Assembly: GCA_031261325.1 (NCBI GenBank) | Contig: JAISKH010000067.1 | Span: forward strand, 1 to 64,000 | Source: Oscillospiraceae bacterium | Lineage (GTDB): Bacteria; Bacillota; Clostridia; Oscillospirales; Oscillospiraceae | Direction: 5' to 3' | Length of the DNA stretch: 64,000 bases | In this document: positions 1 through 8,655 of the stretch, one piece after another | Numbering within the stretch: position 1 is the stretch's first letter | Layout: each line of letters opens with the position of its first letter | Notes under the pieces: model-generated | Seen by the model: only the letters and a program-made list of their open reading frames with translations | Databases searched by the model: none | Told to the model about the DNA's origin: nothing | Program-made: the position numbers and the translations under genes

Positions 1-211
1 GGTTTGCGCCTAGCTGTGGGGGTGATTCTTAAGAGGGGCACAGCCCCTCTTAAGTGCGCTTTCCCCCCTTTCTCGCATAAGAAAGGGGGTCCCCGCCGGA
101 TAGGCGAGGAAATAGGTAATCTAATTATCTTTGATAACAGATATGGAACGGAAAGTTACGACGAAGGACGATAGGACGAGAGGTGCCGCCTCGGCGAGAC
201 GAGGGAATAAG
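1..211. repeat. Partial copy (A) of a hairpin-rich dispersed element
   Basis: This is the end of an element whose other copies lie at about 15.1, 32.3 and 56.9 kb. It holds two strong hairpins, CTTAAGAGGGGC/GCCCCTCTTAAG at about 30-54 and CCCCC(C)TTTC/GAAAGGGGG at about 64-90. It ends near 211 with an outer segment that is the reverse complement of the left outer end of the 32.3-kb copy. The element continues beyond the left edge of the window. No gene was seen in it. Confidence 0.7.
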
Positions 212-220
212 GAAAAACAT

Positions 221-249
221 TTGACATACCATGCCACATGTACTATAAT
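221..249 (+). promoter_or_regulatory. Sigma-A promoter for the TrpXYZ-type ABC operon
   Basis: A perfect TTGACA (221-226) and a perfect TATAAT (244-249) are separated by 17 bases. The first gene starts at 299 after an AAGGAAG ribosome site. The promoter lies immediately outside the repeat element that ends near 211. Confidence 0.85.
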
Positions 250-298
250 CTTTTCCATAAAATAAACCGCAAATAAGTAGAAAAAAAGGAAGATTGAC

Positions 299-1342
299 AT
301 GAAAAAACTTATCGCTCTCCTCCTCGCGCTGACGCTCGCGCTCGCCCTTGCCGCCTGTGCGCCCGGCGCGCCCAAGGACACAGGCTCCGGCAACGCGCCG
401 TCGCAGTCCGACGCGCCCGCAACAGCGGCTCCCGCGTCCGAAGCTCCCTTGGTTATCCCCGAAGTCGGCATAGTCCAGCTTGTCGAGCACCCCGCGCTCT
501 CCGCCTCACGCGAGGGCTTTGTGAAAGCGCTTGCCGACAACGGCTATGTGGACGGCGAGACGGTTAAGCTGAATGTCCAAATCTCCTCCGGCGAGTCCTC
601 CAATCTCGCGACTATCGCCGACCAGTTCGTCGGCAACAACGTTGACCTCATTCTCGCTATCGCTACCCCCGCCGCGCAGTCCGTCGCGGGTAAGACGACG
701 ACAATCCCGATTCTCGGCACCGCGATTACCGATTACGTCACCGCCGGACTTGTGGACAATGACGACGCGCCCGGGCGCAACGTTTCCGGCACAAGCGACA
801 TGAACCCCATCTCCGACCAGATTGACCTCCTCCTCCAAATCGCGCCCGAGGCAAAGACAATCGGCTTCGTGTATAACTCAAGTGAGGACAACTCGCTCCT
901 GCAGGTGGACATCGCCAAGGCGTATGTCGAGTCGCTCGGGCTTGCTTGGAAGGAAGTCACGGTCGTGTCCTCCAACGACGTGCAGCAGGCTGTCACCTCG
1001 ATAGTCGGCGACGTTGACGCGCTGTATCTCCCGACGGATAACGTACTCGCGAGCACGATGCCCGTGGTTTACGGCGTGACCAAGGACTCCAAAACCCCCG
1101 TCATCTGCGCCGAAACCGGCATGGTCGAGTCCGGCGGACTCGCGACGCTCGGAATCAACTACTACGACCTCGGCTATCAGACGGGGCTCATGGCTGTCGA
1201 TATACTCGCAAACGGCAGGGACATCTCCACGATGCCGATTCGCCACTCTACGGACTTCGAGTACTCCATTAACGGCGACGTCGCGGACGAGCTTGGCATT
1301 GAGATTCCCGGCGAGCTGAAGCAGTATATCTTCCACTCATAA
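299..1342 (+). CDS. ABC transporter substrate-binding lipoprotein (TrpX/ABC_sub_bind family)
   Basis: This is a 347-residue lipoprotein. A basic N-terminus and Leu/Ala-rich core end in a lipobox (LAACAP), with the acceptor Cys near residue 20, followed by a Ser/Pro/Ala linker. The body (VGIVQLVEHPALSASREGF and the later two-lobed periplasmic-binding fold) is typical of the PF04392 family, whose best-known members serve tryptophan or other amino-acid importers in Firmicutes. It is anchored outside the membrane and should deliver ligand to the permease and ATPase encoded directly downstream. The ATG at 299 follows AAGGAAG at good spacing. The substrate cannot be read from the sequence, so tryptophan is only the family association. 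Confidence 0.88.
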   Translation: MKKLIALLLALTLALALAACAPGAPKDTGSGNAPSQSDAPATAAPASEAPLVIPEVGIVQLVEHPALSASREGFVKALADNGYVDGETVKLNVQISSGESSNLATIADQFVGNNVDLILAIATPAAQSVAGKTTTIPILGTAITDYVTAGLVDNDDAPGRNVSGTSDMNPISDQIDLLLQIAPEAKTIGFVYNSSEDNSLLQVDIAKAYVESLGLAWKEVTVVSSNDVQQAVTSIVGDVDALYLPTDNVLASTMPVVYGVTKDSKTPVICAETGMVESGGLATLGINYYDLGYQTGLMAVDILANGRDISTMPIRHSTDFEYSINGDVADELGIEIPGELKQYIFHS

Positions 1343-1408
1343 ACGCCAAAAGAACAAATTACGGGGGCGGGATTAAACTTCCCGCCCTCGTATAATGAAA
1401 GGCACACT

Positions 1409-2395
1409 ATGAACAAAAAATCTGTTATACCGTGGATAGTACGAGCCGCGGCTCTCGCGGCGATGCTGTATTTGTGGACGATAATGCCGACGATAATGTC
1501 CGGCGCGGTATCCCTCGGGCTGCTGTGGGGCATTATGGTGCTCGGCGTGTTTATAACGTACCGCGTGCTTGACATCGCCGACCTGACCGTTGAGGGCACG
1601 ATTGTGCTCGGCGCGTCCGTCGCGGCGCGCATGATAACGGCGGGTTATTCGCCGTTTTTGGCGACCTTCGCGGCGTTCTTCGCGGGCTTACTCGCGGGAT
1701 TGCTTACGGGCGTGCTGCACACGAAGCTGCGTATTCCCGCCCTGCTGTCCGGTATCCTGACGCTGACCGCGCTGTACTCGATAAATCTGCGCGTCATGGG
1801 TCGCCCGAACACGCCGCTCCTGCCGTTCAAGGTTCCCTCGGTGTTCACGCCGTTTGAGCGATTTAATCTGCCGCTGAATATCCCCGCGCTGATAGTCGGC
1901 GTTGCGTGCCTCGTCGTCATTGTCGCCCTGCTGTACTGGTTCTTCGGAACGGAGCTTGGCAGCGCGATTCGCGCAACGGGCAACAACCCGAATATGGTTC
2001 GCGCGCAGGGAATTAACACCACGAGCATGATTATCCTCGGGCTGATGCTGTCCAACGGGCTTGTCGGGTTCGCCGGCGCGCTCATCGCGCAGCACCAGAC
2101 GTTCGCGGACATAACGATGGGCATCGGCTCAATCGTTATCGGGCTTGCGTCGCTCATAATCGGCGAGGTCCTGTTCGGCACAAAATCGTTCAAGAACACG
2201 CTTGTTTCCGTGATACTCGGCGCGGTCGTGTACCGCGTGATTATCGCGCTCGTGATTAAAATGGGTCTTGCGGCGAACGACCTGAAGCTCTTCGTCGCGG
2301 CGACGGTTACGGTCGCGCTGACGCTGCCGATAATGCAGTCCTACGCGCGCACGATTATCAAGTCGCTGCGCCGACCGGAAAAGGGCGGTGAGTGA
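1409..2395 (+). CDS. ABC transporter permease (TrpY-like, BPD_transp_2 family)
   Basis: This 328-residue integral membrane protein has roughly eight to nine hydrophobic segments and no soluble domain. The central stretch with GTELGSAIRATGNNPNMVRAQGI is the characteristic cytoplasmic loop of branched-chain and tryptophan-type permeases, which contacts the ATPase. The gene is 66 bases after the binding-protein gene and overlaps the following ATPase gene by four bases, so the three are one transcription unit. A single permease gene suggests a homodimeric channel. The substrate is not determined. Confidence 0.87.
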   Translation: MNKKSVIPWIVRAAALAAMLYLWTIMPTIMSGAVSLGLLWGIMVLGVFITYRVLDIADLTVEGTIVLGASVAARMITAGYSPFLATFAAFFAGLLAGLLTGVLHTKLRIPALLSGILTLTALYSINLRVMGRPNTPLLPFKVPSVFTPFERFNLPLNIPALIVGVACLVVIVALLYWFFGTELGSAIRATGNNPNMVRAQGINTTSMIILGLMLSNGLVGFAGALIAQHQTFADITMGIGSIVIGLASLIIGEVLFGTKSFKNTLVSVILGAVVYRVIIALVIKMGLAANDLKLFVAATVTVALTLPIMQSYARTIIKSLRRPEKGGE

Positions 2396-3189
2396 ACATG
2401 CTTGATGTACGCAATATCGTTAAAATCTTCAACCACGGCACGGTGAACGAGAAAACCGCCCTGCGCGGCGTGTCGCTCCACCTTAGCCCCGGCGAGTTCG
2501 TGTCCGTTATCGGCGGCAACGGCGCGGGCAAGTCCACCCTGCTCTCCGCCGTCGCGGGGGTTTACGGCGTGGATTCAGGCAGCATCACAATCGACGGGCG
2601 CGACGTGACGCGTCTGCCCGAATACAAGCGCGCGAACCTTATCGGGCGCGTGTTTCAGGACCCGATGATGGGCACCGCCGCGAGCATGGGGATTGAGGAA
2701 AACCTCGCAATCGCAAAGCGTCGCGGACAGAGACGCACGCTCAAGTGGGGCGTAACCCCGCACGAGCGTGAGGAATATCGCGAGCTGCTCGCGACGCTTG
2801 ACCTCGGGCTTGAGAACCGCCTGACCTCAAAGGTCGGCTTGCTCTCCGGCGGGCAGCGGCAGGCGCTCACGCTCCTGATGGCGACGCTCAAGTCGCCGAA
2901 GCTGCTGCTGCTTGACGAGCACACCGCCGCGCTTGACCCGAAAACTGCCGCGCGAGTGCTTGAGCTGTCGGAGCAAATCGTGGCGCGCAACAACCTCACG
3001 ACGATGATGGTCACGCACAATATGCGCGACGCGATTGCCCACGGCGACCGCCTGATTATGCTCTACGACGGCAAAATTATAATCGACATCGCGGGCGAGG
3101 AAAAGAAAAAACTCACGACAAAGGACCTGCTCGACATGTTTGAGGAGCGCAGCGGCAGCGGAGACGCGGACGGCAATCTGCTGCTGTAA
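2392..3189 (+). CDS. ABC transporter ATP-binding protein (TrpZ-like)
   Basis: This 265-residue ATPase has Walker A GGNGAGKST near residue 41, signature LSGGQRQ near residue 150, Walker B KLLLLDEHTAALDP and switch His in MMVTHNM. It energises the importer formed with the two upstream genes. The start overlaps the permease stop (ATGA-type overlap), indicating translational coupling. An intrinsic terminator follows at 3204, closing the operon. The family call is firm and the ligand is unknown. Confidence 0.9.
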   Translation: MNMLDVRNIVKIFNHGTVNEKTALRGVSLHLSPGEFVSVIGGNGAGKSTLLSAVAGVYGVDSGSITIDGRDVTRLPEYKRANLIGRVFQDPMMGTAASMGIEENLAIAKRRGQRRTLKWGVTPHEREEYRELLATLDLGLENRLTSKVGLLSGGQRQALTLLMATLKSPKLLLLDEHTAALDPKTAARVLELSEQIVARNNLTTMMVTHNMRDAIAHGDRLIMLYDGKIIIDIAGEEKKKLTTKDLLDMFEERSGSGDADGNLLL

Positions 3190-3203
3190 AGTAAAATAAT
3201 CGC

Positions 3204-3235
3204 GGGCGGGTTGCAAAACCCGCCCCTTGCTTTGC
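3204..3235 (+). terminator. Intrinsic terminator of the ABC operon
   Basis: A nine-base-pair stem GGGCGGGTT / AACCCGCCC with a four-base loop is followed by a short T-rich run. It lies 15 bases after the ATPase stop codon. Confidence 0.75.
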
Positions 3236-3347
3236 GCCGAAATTCTACCCACGGTAGTAAAGTTCTCAACTGCGCAGGGGTAGTAAACCCGCCGCCAATG
3301 TGCGATAATAACGTCAGACCGGTCAATAAACGCAACGAGGTGACATC

Positions 3348-4496
3348 ATGGAATACAATTTCGGCGACAAAATTAAGTCCCTGCGCAAGTCGCGGGAGCT
3401 GACGCAGGAGCAGCTCGCGGACATTATCGGCGTGTCGTACCAAGCGGTTTCCAAGTGGGAGACGAACGCCGCTCTGCCGGACGTTACGCTGTTCCCGCGT
3501 CTCGCGCGATACTTCGGCGTGACGACGGACGAACTGCTCGGCATGAGCGAGCTGCGCGACAAGGAGCGTATCGCAAGCGAGCGGGCGCGCGCGCATGAGC
3601 TGTACATGTCCACGGTCGGCAAAACCATGTACGAGCTTGACCAAGACGAGACAGACCTGATAATGGAGGAAATACGCGCGATAACGCGCAATCTCGCGCT
3701 GGAGTTTCCGCACAACCACGAGCTTCAACTGGAATACGCGGCGGACTTGCAAGGCAACGGCGAACCGCGCGAAGCCCTCGCGGTCATTAAGCGCGTGTTG
3801 GACAGCAGCACCGACAGCTCTATACGCGCGAGCGCGGCGATACAACTGATTCATGTTTACAGTCGGCTCGGTGAGCACGAAAACGCGGCGGCGCAAATCG
3901 CGTCGCTCCCCGACGTGTACCATTGCCGCGAGTACGCGCAGCTCTTGTTCGGCAATGTCAGCGGCGCGTCAACACGCGACGACATTGCCCGTCTGCGCGG
4001 CATTGCGGTAAAGTTCTCGCAGCTCACGAACGAAACGCTGCAAAAGCTCGAATCACTGGAGCGGCTGCTACAAATTCCGCACGAACCTGAGTCGCTGCTC
4101 CGTCTCATGCTCGCGGAGCAGTCATGGCGGCTTGCGCTGCTGTGGCTAAATGACGGTCTTGGCAGCGGTCGTGAGCCGAATGACGACCGTAATCACCCGG
4201 AGATAATTGCAAGTCAGCTTGCGGATACGCAAATCCAAATCGCCGCGCTGCTCGCCGCCGAGGACGCGGAACGCGCGCTGGACTACATCGAGCGCGTCGC
4301 CGACACCGCGTGCGACCCCGCGCTCCCGCCGCTCATGGTAACGACGTTTATCCCCGAGGAGCGGACGAACCGCGCGCTCCCCGTGCCGCTCGGCGCGCAC
4401 ATCATTTCAACGCGCGTACTTGAAAAACCCGCGTTCGACCAAATCCGCAACCACCCGCGCTTCCTCGCCGCAACGGCGCGCCTGCAAAACGCGTAA
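3348..4496 (+). CDS. XRE-family transcriptional regulator with helical C-terminal domain
   Basis: The protein has 382 residues. The first 65 form a HTH_3 domain (GDKIKSLRKSRELTQEQLAD, then the recognition region VSYQAVSKWETNAALPD). The rest is a long alpha-helical region with TPR-like character that probably senses a ligand or partner. The ATG at 3348 is preceded by an AACGAGGTG ribosome site. It is paralogous in architecture to the regulator at 13.9 kb, and the two flank the LacI gene and sulfate operon. No target can be assigned. A bidirectional terminator separates it from the convergent LacI-family gene. Confidence 0.85.
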   Translation: MEYNFGDKIKSLRKSRELTQEQLADIIGVSYQAVSKWETNAALPDVTLFPRLARYFGVTTDELLGMSELRDKERIASERARAHELYMSTVGKTMYELDQDETDLIMEEIRAITRNLALEFPHNHELQLEYAADLQGNGEPREALAVIKRVLDSSTDSSIRASAAIQLIHVYSRLGEHENAAAQIASLPDVYHCREYAQLLFGNVSGASTRDDIARLRGIAVKFSQLTNETLQKLESLERLLQIPHEPESLLRLMLAEQSWRLALLWLNDGLGSGREPNDDRNHPEIIASQLADTQIQIAALLAAEDAERALDYIERVADTACDPALPPLMVTTFIPEERTNRALPVPLGAHIISTRVLEKPAFDQIRNHPRFLAATARLQNA

Positions 4497-4505
4497 CGCG
4501 AGCGC

Positions 4506-4545
4506 AAAAAAAGCTCCGCAACCAATCGGTTGCGGAGCTTTTTTT
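4506..4545. terminator. Bidirectional intrinsic terminator
   Basis: The stem AAGCTCCGCAACC / GGTTGCGGAGCTT has a four-base loop and is flanked by A and T runs, so it can stop transcription from both the XRE gene (plus) and the LacI gene (minus). Confidence 0.9.
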
Positions 4546-4549
4546 ACGG

Positions 4550-5596
4550 CTATATATAACTCCCCTTATCCACAATGCTCTCCATCGCCGTGCTCTCCCG
4601 CACAATCAGCTTGTGCGGAATGTAAATCTTCATCGGCAGTCGGTGCACGCGCTCAATCCTGTCCACCAGCGTGCGCACCGCGACCGCGCCCAGCTCGACC
4701 TTCGGGATACTGACCGTCGTCAGCATCGGCGAGACGTAAGCCGCAAGCTCAATGTCGTCCAGCCCGATAACCGAGAGCTGCGCCGGAACGCGAATGTCCG
4801 CCTCGCTGAACATCTTCATCGCCGCGATTGCCGCGACGTCCGCCGCGCAAAACACAGCCGTAGGCAGCGGGTTCGCCCGCTCCAGCAACTGTTTCGCGCC
4901 CGCGTAACCGCCCTGCCCGTCGTGCGCCGCGCTCGCCACGAGCGACATGTCGTCGTCCAGTCCGCGCAGCCGCACCGTGTCGCGATACGCCTGATACCGC
5001 ACCTCGTTCTCCGTGTCGCCGATGTAACCGATTCGCGTGTGCCCGTAGGCAATCAGGTGCTCAATCGCGGTTTTCGTCGCCTCATACCCGTCGCAAATCA
5101 CTTGGTCCCAAGGCTCGTCAATCGGGTTGCGCCCCACGTAAACGAGATTCTTATAGTGCGAGCTGAAAAACCGTGACATGCCGCTGTCGAACCGCCCGAG
5201 CACAATCGCGCCGTCCGTGCGGCTGTCCTCAATCTTGCGCAGGAGCGCGCTGTTGTCAATGTCGAACAGCGAGTACGAGCTTGTAACCACGTAGCCGAGG
5301 TCGAGTGCCTGCTGCTCCGCCGCGCGCGCGACGCTCGCGAAAAACGGGTTGTCGTCGCGCCGAAGCGTCCGCCCAAGCACGCACGTCAGCGTGTGCGTCT
5401 TTGCGCCGACGGCGGAGCTTTTCCCCGTTTTAAGCTCGCGCGCCGCGCCGTTCGGCACATAACCCGTCTCGCGCACGATGTCCCAGATCCGCTCGCGCAC
5501 CTCGCGCCGCGCAAAGCTGTCGTCCGGCGAATTTATCACGCGCGAAACGGTTGAAACCGAAACTCCCGCCCGCGCCGCAATTTCTTTCAGCGTCAT
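4550..5596 (-). CDS. LacI-family transcriptional regulator, probable regulator of the sulfate genes
   Basis: The protein has 348 residues. The N-terminal LacI helix-turn-helix is canonical (MTLKEIAARAGVSVSTVSRV, then INSPDDS). It is followed by a hinge region and a periplasmic-binding-type effector domain of about 280 residues. The gene is divergent from aprA with 167 bases between the starts. That gap contains a LacI-type palindrome with central CG (CGCAATCGTTTGCG) at 5666, and the same 16-mer recurs upstream of the sulfate-binding protein gene at 19543. I infer that this protein binds both and coordinates sulfate uptake and reduction, which is unusual because LacI proteins mostly respond to sugars or nucleosides. 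The effector is unknown. Confidence 0.85.
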   Translation of the reverse strand: MTLKEIAARAGVSVSTVSRVINSPDDSFARREVRERIWDIVRETGYVPNGAARELKTGKSSAVGAKTHTLTCVLGRTLRRDDNPFFASVARAAEQQALDLGYVVTSSYSLFDIDNSALLRKIEDSRTDGAIVLGRFDSGMSRFFSSHYKNLVYVGRNPIDEPWDQVICDGYEATKTAIEHLIAYGHTRIGYIGDTENEVRYQAYRDTVRLRGLDDDMSLVASAAHDGQGGYAGAKQLLERANPLPTAVFCAADVAAIAAMKMFSEADIRVPAQLSVIGLDDIELAAYVSPMLTTVSIPKVELGAVAVRTLVDRIERVHRLPMKIYIPHKLIVRESTAMESIVDKGSYI

Positions 5597-5665
5597 TCAA
5601 TCACCCGCATTTCATATTTGCGTTAATTATAACGCGTTGCGGCGCAAAGCGCAATAGCCTTGTTG

Positions 5666-5681
5666 CGCAATCGTTTGCGTA
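5666..5681. promoter_or_regulatory. LacI-type operator upstream of aprA
   Basis: CGCAATCGTTTGCGTA is a near-palindrome with the central CG typical of LacI-family operators. An identical 16-mer stands at 19543-19558 upstream of the sulfate importer operon. It ends eight bases before the weak -35 region of the aprA promoter. Confidence 0.65.
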
Positions 5682-5689
5682 TTTTTCGG

Positions 5690-5718
5690 TGGAAATTTCC
5701 GCGCCCATGCCTTATAAT
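5690..5718 (+). promoter_or_regulatory. Candidate promoter of the sulfate assimilation operon
   Basis: There is a perfect TATAAT at 5713-5718. With a 17-base spacer the -35 would be TGGAAA (5690-5695), a poor match, which would fit an activator-dependent promoter. The operator-like palindrome sits just upstream. Confidence 0.55.
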
Positions 5719-5763
5719 ACAGTACAGACTGAAAAATGCAAAGGAATAAAGAAGGTGCCGCGC

Positions 5764-7449
5764 ATGAACGAACGCCTTACAATTGAAGCAATCGCAACGG
5801 ATTTTCTTATCATCGGCGGTGGGACGGCGGGTTGCGCCGCCGCGCTCTCCTTTTGCGAAAGCTCCGCAAGCGGCTCCGTGCTGATTGCGGAAAAGGCGCA
5901 TATTAAGCGCAGCGGCTGCCTCGCGGCGGGCGTTAACGCGCTGAACGCCTACATAGTTCCCGGCAAAACGCCAGAATCCTACGTGGATTACGCGCGCGCC
6001 GACGCGGAGGGCATCGTGCGTGAGGATTTGCTGATTACCATGGCGCGCGGGCTGAACGCCGCCGCCGAAAAGCTTGAAGCCCTCGGGCTGACGATGCTGA
6101 AAAATCCCGACGGCACCTACGCCGCGCGCGGCACGCGCAACATCAAGATTAACGGCGAGAACATCAAGCCGCTCCTCGCCGCTGCCGTCGAAAGTCAGCC
6201 GCGCGTCACCGTCCTGAACCACGTCGCGGTCATCGACTACATCGTCCGAGACGACCGCGTAATCGGCGCTTACGCAATCGATTTACTAAAACCCGTGCTG
6301 TACGTCCTGACCGCGAGCGCGACGCTGTGCGCAACGGGCGGCGCGTCGGGACTTTACAAGCCGAATAATCCCGGGTTTTCGCGCCACAAGATGTGGTATC
6401 CCCCGTTCAACACGGGCGCGGGTTACGCGATGGGCATACGCGCGGGCGCGGAGATGACGACGCTCGAAATGCGCTTCATCGCCCTGCGCTGCAAGGACAC
6501 AATCGCCCCGACAGGCACGCTCGCCCAAGGCGTCGGCGCGCGGCAGGTCAACGCGAGCGGCGAGATTTACGAGCAAAAGTACGGCATAACCACGTCGCAG
6601 CGCGTGCACGGCACGGTTACGGAAAACCGCGAGGGGCGCGGTCCCTGCGCGCTGAAAACCGTCGGCATAACCGCCGAGCATGACGAACAGCTACAGCGCG
6701 CCTACCTCAACATGGCTCCGCTGCAAACCCTGCGCTGGCTCGAATCGGGCGAAACGCCGAGCGTGCGCAACGTCGAGATTGAGGGCACCGAGCCGTACAT
6801 CGTCGGCGGGCACACCGCGTCCGGCTACTGGGTATCGACCGAGCGCGAGACGACGCTGAAAGCTCTCTTCGCGGCGGGCGACGTTGCTGGCGGCGCACCG
6901 CAAAAGTACGTCACGGGCGCACTTGCGGAGGGCGAAATCGTCGGCAAAGCCGCGCTGCGTTACACCGCTTCCCCGCCGCCCGCCGCAGACCTCGCCGAAG
7001 CCGAGTCGCTCCGCGTTGCGCTTGAGCAAACCCTGCGGCGCAGCGACGCAAACGATACCACGGACGCGCTCGAAGCCGAAATGCAGTCAGTCATGGACGA
7101 ATACGCGGGCGGCATTTCCGCCGACTACAGATTTTCGGAGTCGTCGCTCGCCGTCGCGGACGAGAAAATCCGCGAAATTGCGCGCCGCGCGGAAGTCCTC
7201 GCCGCCGCCGACACGCGCGAGCTTGCGTATATCTTTGAGCTTCGCGAACGCCTGACCCTCGCGCGGTCGGTCATTGCGCACCTGCGCGCGCGCCGCGAAA
7301 CGCGGTGGCACAGCTTCGCCGAGAACACCGATTACCCCGAGCGCGACGACGCGAATTTCAGCGTGTTCGTCAACTCGCGGCTGGAAAACGGCGAGCTGAA
7401 GATGATATTCCGCGACCTTGTGAAAGTCGGTGAGACGTATGAGCATTGA
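5764..7449 (+). CDS. aprA: Adenylylsulfate (APS) reductase alpha subunit
   Basis: This flavoprotein of 561 residues reduces APS to sulfite and AMP. The N-terminal Rossmann motif IIGGGTAGCAAAL binds FAD. GVNALNAYI, TGGASGLYKPNN and the C-terminal segment RLENGELKMIFRDLVKVGE are typical of AprA. I use the ATG at 5764, which gives the normal N-terminus just before the FAD motif; an in-frame ATG at 5551 would add an unlikely leader that runs across the promoter. The stop overlaps the aprB start by 11 bases. Its company (CysD, CysN, an assimilatory-type sulfite reductase) points to assimilation rather than sulfate respiration. Confidence 0.93.
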   Translation: MNERLTIEAIATDFLIIGGGTAGCAAALSFCESSASGSVLIAEKAHIKRSGCLAAGVNALNAYIVPGKTPESYVDYARADAEGIVREDLLITMARGLNAAAEKLEALGLTMLKNPDGTYAARGTRNIKINGENIKPLLAAAVESQPRVTVLNHVAVIDYIVRDDRVIGAYAIDLLKPVLYVLTASATLCATGGASGLYKPNNPGFSRHKMWYPPFNTGAGYAMGIRAGAEMTTLEMRFIALRCKDTIAPTGTLAQGVGARQVNASGEIYEQKYGITTSQRVHGTVTENREGRGPCALKTVGITAEHDEQLQRAYLNMAPLQTLRWLESGETPSVRNVEIEGTEPYIVGGHTASGYWVSTERETTLKALFAAGDVAGGAPQKYVTGALAEGEIVGKAALRYTASPPPAADLAEAESLRVALEQTLRRSDANDTTDALEAEMQSVMDEYAGGISADYRFSESSLAVADEKIREIARRAEVLAAADTRELAYIFELRERLTLARSVIAHLRARRETRWHSFAENTDYPERDDANFSVFVNSRLENGELKMIFRDLVKVGETYEH

Positions 7450-7747
7450 GATAAGCCGCGAAAAGTGCGTCGCCTGCGGCGCGTGCGCCGTGGTTTGCCC
7501 CGGGACGCTGATTTGGGTGGACGCGGCGGCATACATTAAAACTCCCGATAATTGCTGGGGCTGCGCGTCCTGCGTCAAGGAATGCCCGCGCGGCGCAATA
7601 CGTCTGTACCTCGGCGCGGACGCGGGCGGGCGCGGCGGCAAGCTCTCCGCACGGCGGGACGGCGCGCTGACACATTGGTCCGTTGAAAAGCCCGACGGCA
7701 AAACCGTTGAAATAACGGTAGATTCCCGCGAATCCAACGCGTATTAG
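7439..7747 (+). CDS. aprB: APS reductase beta subunit, short 2[4Fe-4S] ferredoxin type
   Basis: The protein has 102 residues with two cluster motifs, [13 protein letters not shown] near residue 10 and [21 protein letters not shown] near residue 40. It passes electrons to the FAD of AprA. It is shorter than the AprB of dissimilatory sulfate reducers, which has a longer C-terminal tail that wraps the alpha subunit (family knowledge). I take the ATG at 7439 over the GTG at 7430. The start lies inside the end of aprA, implying translational coupling. Confidence 0.88.
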   Translation: MSIEISREKCVACGACAVVCPGTLIWVDAAAYIKTPDNCWGCASCVKECPRGAIRLYLGADAGGRGGKLSARRDGALTHWSVEKPDGKTVEITVDSRESNAY

Positions 7748-7758
7748 GAGGCGAAACC

Positions 7759-8655
7759 ATGTCACTTACCCACTTAGACGAACTGGAAGCCGAAGCGATA
7801 TACATCATTCGTGAGGTCGCGGCGGAGTGCGAGCGCCCCGTCATGCTGTACTCCATCGGCAAGGACAGCAGCGTCATGCTGCACCTCGCGCTCAAGGCGT
7901 TCTACCCCGAGAAACCGCCGTTCCCGTTCCTGCATATCGACACGGGCTGGAAGTTCCACGAGATGATTGACTTCCGCGACCGCACCGCCGAAAGGCTCGG
8001 CATCGAGCTGCTGGTTTACCGCAACGAGGAAGCGCTTGAACAGGGCATTAACCCGTTCGACCACGGCGCGGCTTACACCGATATACTCAAAACCCAAGCC
8101 CTGAAGCAAGCCCTGACGAAGTACAACTTCACAGCCGCGTTCGGCGGTGGGCGGCGCGACGAGGAGAAGTCCCGCGCCAAGGAGCGCGTTTTCAGCTTCC
8201 GCAACGAGAACCACGCTTGGGACCCGAAGAACCAGCGTCCCGAGGTCTGGAAGCTGTATAACACGAAGCTGCACAAGGGCGAGTCCGTCCGCGTTTTCCC
8301 CATATCGAACTGGACGGAAAAAGACATTTGGCAATACATAAGGCGCGAGCAAATTGACATCGTGCCACTCTATTTCGCGAAAGAACGCCCCGTCGTGTAC
8401 CGTGACGGCAACATCATCATGGTGGACGACGAGCGTATGCGCATTCTCCCCGGCGAATCGGTAGAGACGAAAAAGGTGCGATTCCGCACACTCGGGTGTT
8501 ACCCGCTGACGGGCGGCACGGAGTCCGACGCGGACACGCTCGACGCGGTTATCGCCGAAACCCTCGCCGCCGCGACGAGTGAGCGAACGAGCCGCGTCAT
8601 CGACAACGAAGCCGCCGGCAGTATGGAACGCCGCAAGAGAGAAGGGTACTTTTAA
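7759..8655 (+). CDS. cysD: Sulfate adenylyltransferase subunit 2
   Basis: The protein has 298 residues. As the catalytic half of ATP sulfurylase it makes APS from ATP and sulfate, driven by the GTPase subunit CysN. The PP-loop [17 protein letters not shown] is near residue 32. [29 protein letters not shown] and the terminal [11 protein letters not shown] are all hallmark segments. It starts after an AGGAGG ribosome site and its stop shares a base with the ATG of the cysN fusion. It supplies APS to AprAB, encoded immediately upstream. Confidence 0.95.
   Translation: MSLTHLDELEAEAIYIIREVAAECERPVMLYSIGKDSSVMLHLALKAFYPEKPPFPFLHIDTGWKFHEMIDFRDRTAERLGIELLVYRNEEALEQGINPFDHGAAYTDILKTQALKQALTKYNFTAAFGGGRRDEEKSRAKERVFSFRNENHAWDPKNQRPEVWKLYNTKLHKGESVRVFPISNWTEKDIWQYIRREQIDIVPLYFAKERPVVYRDGNIIMVDDERMRILPGESVETKKVRFRTLGCYPLTGGTESDADTLDAVIAETLAAATSERTSRVIDNEAAGSMERRKREGYF

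Noticed and set aside
5551..5763. The N-terminal extension of aprA from ATG 5551
   Set aside because: It would start inside the LacI gene and include the operator and promoter; the AprA family begins just before the FAD motif.
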